Shown: piece after piece, positions 5,677 to 10,611 of the stretch
How the letters are laid out: the number at the start of each line of letters is the position of its first letter
Numbering within the stretch: position 1 is the first letter of the stretch
NCBI GenBank assembly: GCA_000697335.1
Contig: JNEM01010970.1
Span: 1-10,611 of the forward strand
Length of the DNA stretch: 10,611 nt
Reading direction: 5' to 3'
Source of the DNA: Conidiobolus incongruus B7586
Lineage: Eukaryota; Entomophthoromycota; Entomophthoromycetes; Entomophthorales; Conidiobolaceae
Program-made: the position numbers and the translations under genes
The notes under the pieces: generated by a model
The model's input: the letters and a program-made list of their open reading frames with translations, nothing else
What the model was told of the DNA's origin: nothing
Databases searched by the model: none

Positions 5677-7592
5677 TCATGGGGAAGGGGATGAGGAGTA
5701 AGTTTGCGATATTTGTTGCAAAGGCGTTGGCTTGGGTGATGCTTCCGTTGGAGTATCGAATTTTTTGCCAACTTCATCTCCGTAATTGACGAACAGTTCA
5801 TCTCCCTTTTTGATAAACCTTGTGGTTGAACATATGATTTGATTAATTTGGTGACCTAACAGAAACTCGACATTGGATAATTCAGAAGAGTGATTCATAA
5901 AGTGGAATGGACAATATATCTCTCCATTGGGATCTGTGAATGGCATTCCCTTGTCATCAGTGGCATCTAAAACTGTGTATCGATACATGATTGAGTATTG
6001 AGAGGCCTGGCCTAATTTATCTTTGGTTTCATCAAAGAAATATTCAGCCATCGGTACTCCAAAATAGAAGCCGAGGTAAGTATATTGAGGTAAATCCCTG
6101 CGAGCAAATAACCCATTACCGGCGTTAGGTATTGTTGAAGGTTTAACCTCGACAATGTCGCTCCAGTGTTTGGGTATTTCTTGAGAGGATAAAGACGTGG
6201 GACTAGGTAAAAATTGTGATGTTCCATTTGGTTGATCTATAGAGAAAAAATTAGGATAAAATGGTATTGCAAAATGGTTAAAAACCTACCTGGATTCTTA
6301 ATTGCATGACCAGATGTACCTATTTCAGCTGGAGCTACACCATTTGCTTCTTCGAGCTTTGGGGGTTCAAGTGGTTGAAATTCGGAGGATTGTGGTTGAG
6401 GTATAGGCCCAGAAGGTTGATCTATAATATATAAATAAAAAGATTTAGATATGTTGAAGTGAGAATTACCTGATTCAGGATTATCAGAAAAGAATATAGG
6501 CCAATCCTTATTATAAAGAGTTTGTTCCCATTCCCTATACCTTTCGATCGCTTGTTGTCGGTCATTGGGCTTAAACGTTAGTCTAAAGTGTTGTAAATTA
6601 CTACCTTCAGGAAAAAACATTTCAAAGTAGCCATCTGTATTGTGAGTTAAATTAGCACTAGCGCTATTTCTAGGTGTTTTGCCAGAGAAAGCAAGTGGCA
6701 GTCCTTTTTGTTTAGATAGTGTTTGATCTAGCTCCACTGCTCGATCAATAATATCCTTTCGATTTCCGGTACAGTTTGGAAGTTGGCACAATGCCATAAA
6801 TACATAGTTCATCTGACGTTGCCATCTTGGTTTGTCTCCATTTCGTGTAGTAGCAGGCATTAATACGGGACGCTTTTTTTGACCAAAAATATCGGGTAGA
6901 GGCTCATTTGGCTTAGTTTTAATTCTTTTGGCGCTAGGTTTAGGTCCTGAAGCTGTATTAGCTTTCTTAGTCTTTGGTTTAGTGGGCTTTTTTGAAGAGC
7001 GATTAGATGGTGGAGCGGGTGGTTTCAGATTTAGAGTTAACTTAGTTGGACGAATAGGGCTGGGGGGTGCCGAAGAGTCGGAGGATGAAAACAATGGTGA
7101 TTGAGAGCGATATTTTGACATAGATGAAGAGTTATATTTTTGTTTTGTTGGACTGGAATATTGAATAGGTTTATAATAAGGTGTATTGTACTTTCTATAT
7201 GAGTTGTAAGCTTTCATATTGATAACTACAAATACTTTCTCTTGTTGTTCGGCACCCTTAGGTAAATTTGGATTAGCTACTACACAACTATACGCAAAAA
7301 GAATTTTTCCGTTATCTTCCGAATTCGAATCGGATGAATTGGGGGAGTTTACCGGTGAAGCTTGCACAGGGGAGGGAGTAGGAGAAGGAGAGCGAGAAGA
7401 AGCTGCCGATGAAGAAGAAGAAATATATCGTTTATGGTACTCTGGAGGCGATATGGACGATCCAGAATCGGAGTCTGAGTCGGAGAACATATCAGCATTG
7501 GTCTGTAGTTTAGGGGTTGAAAACGATTGAATAGGTTCTGTGTCTGAAGAGAATGGGGATGAAGAATCGTCAAAATTATATTGCGAAGCCAT
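5677..7592 (-). CDS. SET-domain protein with HARE-HTH-like module, 3 exons, 604 aa
   Basis: Probable lysine methyltransferase or SET-fold chromatin protein. Exons in coding order are 7592-6470, 6421-6290 and 6236-5677; together they give an unbroken 604-residue frame. The ATG at 7592 is the first after an in-frame TAG at 7640-7638. Residues 1-95 are Ser/Pro/Asp-rich, about 200-226 is Lys-rich (likely nuclear signal), and 256-342 form a compact module with RWQRQMNYVFMALC, RKDIIDRAVELD and GKTPRNSASANLT, which recalls the winged-helix HARE-HTH domain. Residues 375-440 are a Pro/Gln/Ser linker. The SET domain covers about 443-575: NAGNGLFARRDL (456-467), LGFYFG (473-478), FMNHSSELSN (531-540) and GDELFVNYG (563-571), corresponding to the SAM-binding G-x-G, N-H-S and E-L-x-x-x-Y-G motifs. 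The usual Cys after N-H-S is Ser, and no Cys-rich pre-SET or post-SET is seen. The substrate cannot be told. The SET call is firm; the winged-helix call is moderate. Confidence 0.88.
6237..6289 (-). other. Intron 2 of the SET gene, 53 nt, phase 1
   Basis: Read on the minus strand, the donor is CAG then GTAGGT (6290/6289) and the acceptor is TTTTCTCTATAG ending at 6237; CCTAAT about 20 nt upstream of the acceptor may be the branch site. Splicing joins G to AT, making Asp419, and connects the linker to the SET domain in frame. Without splicing, the frame ends after 17 further residues and the SET domain is lost. Confidence 0.85.
6422..6469 (-). other. Intron 1 of the SET gene, 48 nt, phase 1, stop-free
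   Basis: The donor is CAG then GTAATT (6470/6469) and the acceptor ends TATTATAG at 6422, with CTAAA or CAACA as possible branch words. Its length is a multiple of three and it has no in-frame stop, so retention would insert 16 residues (GNSHFNISKSFYLYII) without changing what follows. The inserted stretch is hydrophobic and unlike the Pro/Ser linker around it. Together with the sound GT-AG signals, this supports its being an intron. Confidence 0.75.
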
Positions 7593-7628
7593 TTGACTTG
7601 ATGGATTAGAATTAAATAATTCAAATGG

Positions 7629-7648
7629 TATAAATACCTATATTTATA
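7629..7648. promoter_or_regulatory. Mirror pair of TATAAATA boxes upstream of the SET gene
   Basis: TATAAATA reads on the + strand at 7629-7636 and on the - strand at 7648-7641, separated by four bases, giving a perfect 8-4-8 inverted repeat. The minus-strand copy lies about 50 bases before the SET gene ATG and could act as its TATA element. The plus-strand copy points toward the decayed frame on the right. AT-rich composition makes such words common. Confidence 0.35.
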
Positions 7649-7684
7649 ATTGTTTGTTGATATTATATATTAATGAATACGAAT

Positions 7685-7714
7685 ATTCAATAAATGTTGA
7701 ATTTTTTATTGAAT
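7685..7714. repeat. Perfect 10-10-10 inverted repeat
   Basis: ATTCAATAAA at 7685-7694 and TTTATTGAAT at 7705-7714 are exact reverse complements around a 10-base loop. It lies about 90 bases upstream of the SET gene ATG. It could be a hairpin, a protein-binding palindrome, or the worn end of a small element. Confidence 0.7.
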
Positions 7715-7728
7715 TAGAAAATCAAGTC

Positions 7729-7768
7729 CCACATTGGTTGAACTATTTATTTATATTAATCAATGTGG
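7729..7768. repeat. Inverted repeat with GC-richer arms
   Basis: CCACATTG at 7729-7736 pairs exactly with CAATGTGG at 7761-7768; extending inward, the arms still match at most positions. The arms are less AT-rich than their surroundings, so chance pairing is less likely than for most palindromes in the window. No target-site duplication or second copy is visible here. Confidence 0.6.
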
Positions 7769-7965
7769 AATTTTAGGATTTATAACAGTTATGGGATAAT
7801 TATTATGATTATTTTTCAATTTCCGTTTTGGGAATAATTAAAAATTGAAGGTACTCATATTCATATAAGTCATTTCTCTATAATTCTTAATTCTAAATTT
7901 TATTAAAATTTATTTATATAATTTTGGGTTAAATATTGTTCAATTGATGGATGATATTTACTTAG
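7769..7965. other. AT-rich spacer left of the decayed frame
   Basis: There is little structure here. A short protein-like run, IVQLMDDIYLVSIFGS, can be read at 7935-7982 in a frame different from that of the decayed gene that follows. It may be an eroded preceding part of the same gene or chance. Confidence 0.3.
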
Positions 7966-9552
7966 TATCAATTTTTGGATCATAATTTAATAATATCACC
8001 AAGATATAAAACTAAGATTATTAATATCGGTTTAATATACAAAATACTTTAATGTGTTATTCTAGTTAAATATCTTGGTACTTATTCATATTATTCTAAA
8101 AACATTAGGTACATATTGTTTGATTCAATTATTAATTCACTTAAAATTATAAATTTTTATTAAATTAAAAACTCTTGAATGCAAAAGAACTTGACTTCTG
8201 TGACTTAAATTTGCATCATTTATCCTCATCATTTTTTAAATTTTAGATTCAATTGACCAAATTACGACTCAAATTTTATCCAATTATCCTTCATATTAAA
8301 GATGCTTTCTTTATTGTTGATTATATATTCTGAAATTTAATCATACTATTTGTTTGTATATTTAAAAATTTTTTTAATATTTTATCTTGATTTGTATTTA
8401 AATAAAATAATAAACTGATTCCAATTGAAGCATTCAAATATTATTGGTATTGCAGTCAATTCTAAGAATATTAGGATAAATGATACATAAAACCAAAGAT
8501 ATTGTGAATAATAGCGTATTAATAAACATATAAATATCATTAATTAGCACATAGCTAGATATAGAAGATATCATTTTGTTTTAATTGCTACTATATATGA
8601 AAAATTAAACCAAAGTTTAAATCATTTTTATCAATTATCATCATTGGAAATAATATAATAACAAAGCAAATCATAACAATATTATAATCGAAAAAGTTTC
8701 TTATTAAGATTTTATCAATCTTGTTAAACTGGTATTGAATCAAGATTTATATCCGGAAATACTTGATAATTGATATCATTAGAAGCTGAATTATTAACAC
8801 CCCATATTAGAAAACAATGAAGATTTTCCTTAAATATTAATTTAATCAATTATTGGTAATTAAATTCAAATTTACAATTTACTTTCTGGCATGAATGAAT
8901 ATTGATTAAAAGCTTATAAGAAACTTGTGTATGAATACATATCTTTCAACTGAAAGCTGGGAACAATGTTATCGTACATGTAATAGCAATTACTACATCA
9001 AGTATTTCTAATATGTATTTGTATTGAATTACAATTAAGTACATGATATCAGTGCCAAGATTTCAATTGACAAACATAAATATAAACTCGTACAGAACTT
9101 CAATTTCAGATACTATATTAATTTATTACTCAATATTAGTAATATAGATAATTCAAGTATTATTATCAAAATGTTATTAAACAAATTTGAGCACCTTAAA
9201 GAATTCATTAAATGCTGAAAATATAGAAATGGAAATCAAAAATTTCAATCCATCAGATTGATTTGATATGGTTTGCAAATTTCTGATTCAAACATTGAAT
9301 CAATTGTACTATTGTTTTAAGCATATTTCTGGCTAAATTCACCAATGCAGACTATTACACAAGATAATGGAATACAACAACCAAATTCTTATTTCAATGG
9401 CCTTAATAAAAACTCGATATAATAACTTTGAAGTTGTGACCGATGTATTGATTCAATTATTCCAAAATGCTTAAACTTGAGTTTTATGCAATTCAGATGC
9501 TTTAAGTTTGCAGATGAACCCAATTGCTATGCAAAGCAATGAAATTGGAATT
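7966..9552 (+). pseudogene. Unidentified decayed protein-coding region
   Basis: I do not recognise this gene. One + strand frame keeps yielding protein-like runs over about 1.6 kb, with roughly thirty breaks. Examples are SPRYKTKIINIGLIYK (about 7999), KYLGTYSYYSKNIRYILF (about 8068), RYHFVLIATIYEKLNQSL (about 8563), ISLEAELLTPHIRKQ (8773), QLKAGNNVIVHVIAITTSS (about 8950), FDMVCKFLIQTLNQL (9262), MEYNNQILISMALIK (about 9367) and FEVVTDVLIQLFQNA (about 9427). The span 9181-9471 has only two stops in 97 codons, well below what such AT-rich DNA gives by chance. The runs look alpha-helical, with Leu/Ile spacing reminiscent of HEAT-type repeats, but no signature residue allows a family call. It is divergent from the SET gene. 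It could be an old host gene or part of a mobile element. Confidence 0.35.
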
Positions 9553-9658
9553 TGATAGTGAGTTTTGGTAGAGTAATCAATTAATTTGAAATACTTCAAT
9601 TCTGTAAATTGGCCAATTATTCAAAAAACCATAATCATACAAATGAGGAGTAGGTTAA

Positions 9659-9802
9659 TTAATATCAGTGGCTAATGAAACCCAAGTTGCTCAAGTAATA
9701 TACTGTATAATTTGTTTAAATACACCTGTCCATGCAAATTTGTTAACATTACAACCTGTAGAATTGATGCAATTGTTATTGCACATTACTGATTCACACT
9801 AA
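9659..9802 (+). pseudogene. Protein-like run in a second frame, possible tail of the decayed region
   Basis: A 47-codon open run, in a different frame from the preceding decayed region and without an ATG near its start, reads SVANETQVAQVIYCIICLN, then PVHANLLTLQPVEL and LLLHITDSH, ending in TAA at 9800. The composition is convincingly protein-like and rich in Leu, as in the preceding runs. It may be a further exon or a shifted continuation of the same lost gene. I do not recognise it. Confidence 0.25.
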
Positions 9803-10611
9803 AGTATTTAAACATGTATTATGTACAAATTATACATTGTTATTTGAATGAGCAAATAAATATTATCGATCACAACTTATTTACTAAAGATATAGTATCA
9901 CATTAAAAATATTTATTTGTTTTATCTATATCAATATTTAGCTTGATAGAAATATATATTATAATCTTTTAGCTCTTATTTTGTTATCAAATTTGATACC
10001 ATTGTTATCATTCTATTTTTAATTTTCAAATTCTTTTAATATTGATCATACAAATGACATTTCAATTGTAGCCCCCATTTATGGCTTATTATGCTCTATA
10101 AACTAAGTTAAAGTTATTTTAATTTATGCATAATTTAAAAATTATTGTCATCTTAATAATTAAATTGTTATAATTATTAAATACTCAAAAGTTTATATAT
10201 TTATAATTTTCATAAAACGAGACTGCTAATTTAAGCAAAATCATACCTATGAATTAAAAATAATTAACCTGATCTAATAAATTAAATTTACCCTTTGAAA
10301 TATATGATAAGCTTAGTGAAAAATGGTGATTTTTTGAAAATATCAAATTCATTGTGTAATATTTACTTCCAATTATCATGCCTAATTAAATCAAAGCTGA
10401 TATATTATATCTTACTAATATTTAACAATATTATTATTGATTAAAAATTAAATATCAATATAAACTTGGATTTCATAAATTCATTAAATATATTACTTAT
10501 TTAAATAATAATATTATTATTATTATAATTTAATAAAATAATCTAAATAATATTTATATTCTGGTATTATATTATTTTAAAATAAAAATAATTATAAGAA
10601 TTATTTAAATA
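9803..10611. other. AT-rich intergenic DNA
   Basis: Composition returns to almost pure A and T, most strongly from 10430 to the end. A small pocket at about 10060-10110 is less AT-rich but holds no open frame of note. I see no RNA gene, repeat array or promoter that I could defend. Confidence 0.6.

Noticed and set aside
6012-6227. Minus-strand 71-residue open frame
   Set aside because: Overlaps SET exon 3 in another frame; the exon frame carries the SET motifs and splices cleanly.
6361-6421. SET exon 2 as unspliced part of one long exon with intron 1 coding
   Set aside because: The reading frame does pass through 6422-6469, but a hydrophobic Phe/Tyr/Ile run bounded by GTAATT and TATTATAG inside a Pro/Gln/Ser linker fits an intron better. 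I kept retention as a finding.
7219-7530. Plus-strand Glu/Ser-rich 103-residue open frame
   Set aside because: Its Glu-rich sequence is the complement of the Ser-rich codons in SET exon 1.
7349-7624. Minus-strand 91-residue open frame
   Set aside because: Out-of-frame overlap of the SET gene N-terminal low-complexity region; Leu and His come from shifted Ser and Pro codons.
9471-9625. Minus-strand open run of about 50 codons
   Set aside because: Lies antisense to the decayed + strand frame, has no start codon, and shows no motif; treated as a shadow.

Overview
The window looks like nuclear DNA of a fungus with a very AT-rich genome. The fungal call rests on the intact B-type cyclin, whose second fold carries an FLRR...SKADNYD signature and an SSYTEKQL segment like those of fungal mitotic cyclins. 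Introns are small (48 and 53 nt in the SET gene), GT-AG bounded and preceded by T-rich tracts. I cannot place it below kingdom. The code appears standard, since all Trp codons read in the two intact genes are TGG.

Two genes look intact and stand out as islands of clearly higher GC. At 2621-3982 (+) is an intronless 453-residue B-type cyclin, probably with one or two introns in its 5' leader. At 5677-7592 (-) is a three-exon gene for a 604-residue nuclear-looking protein: a Ser-rich and basic N-terminal half, a winged-helix-like module resembling HARE-HTH, and a C-terminal SET methyltransferase domain. The two genes converge, tail to tail.

The remaining DNA, well over half of the window, is mostly very AT-rich, but several stretches still read like protein. 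All of these lie on the + strand: a possible hAT transposase remnant (about 961-1328), a decayed PC4/Sub1 transcription coactivator with its exon-intron pattern still visible (about 4410-4836), an F-box relic in one frame (5280-5573), and a long unidentified decayed reading frame (about 7966-9552, perhaps to 9800). The window therefore resembles two maintained genes set in a graveyard of decaying ones, broken largely by changes toward A and T.

The two live genes would plausibly act in separate processes: the cyclin with a Cdk in G2/M control, the SET protein on chromatin. Nothing in the sequence ties them into one pathway. The oddest features are a cyclin whose docking patch reads MRAKQ instead of MRAIL, and a SET gene whose middle exon is a frame-neutral cassette flanked by near-duplicate splice junctions.
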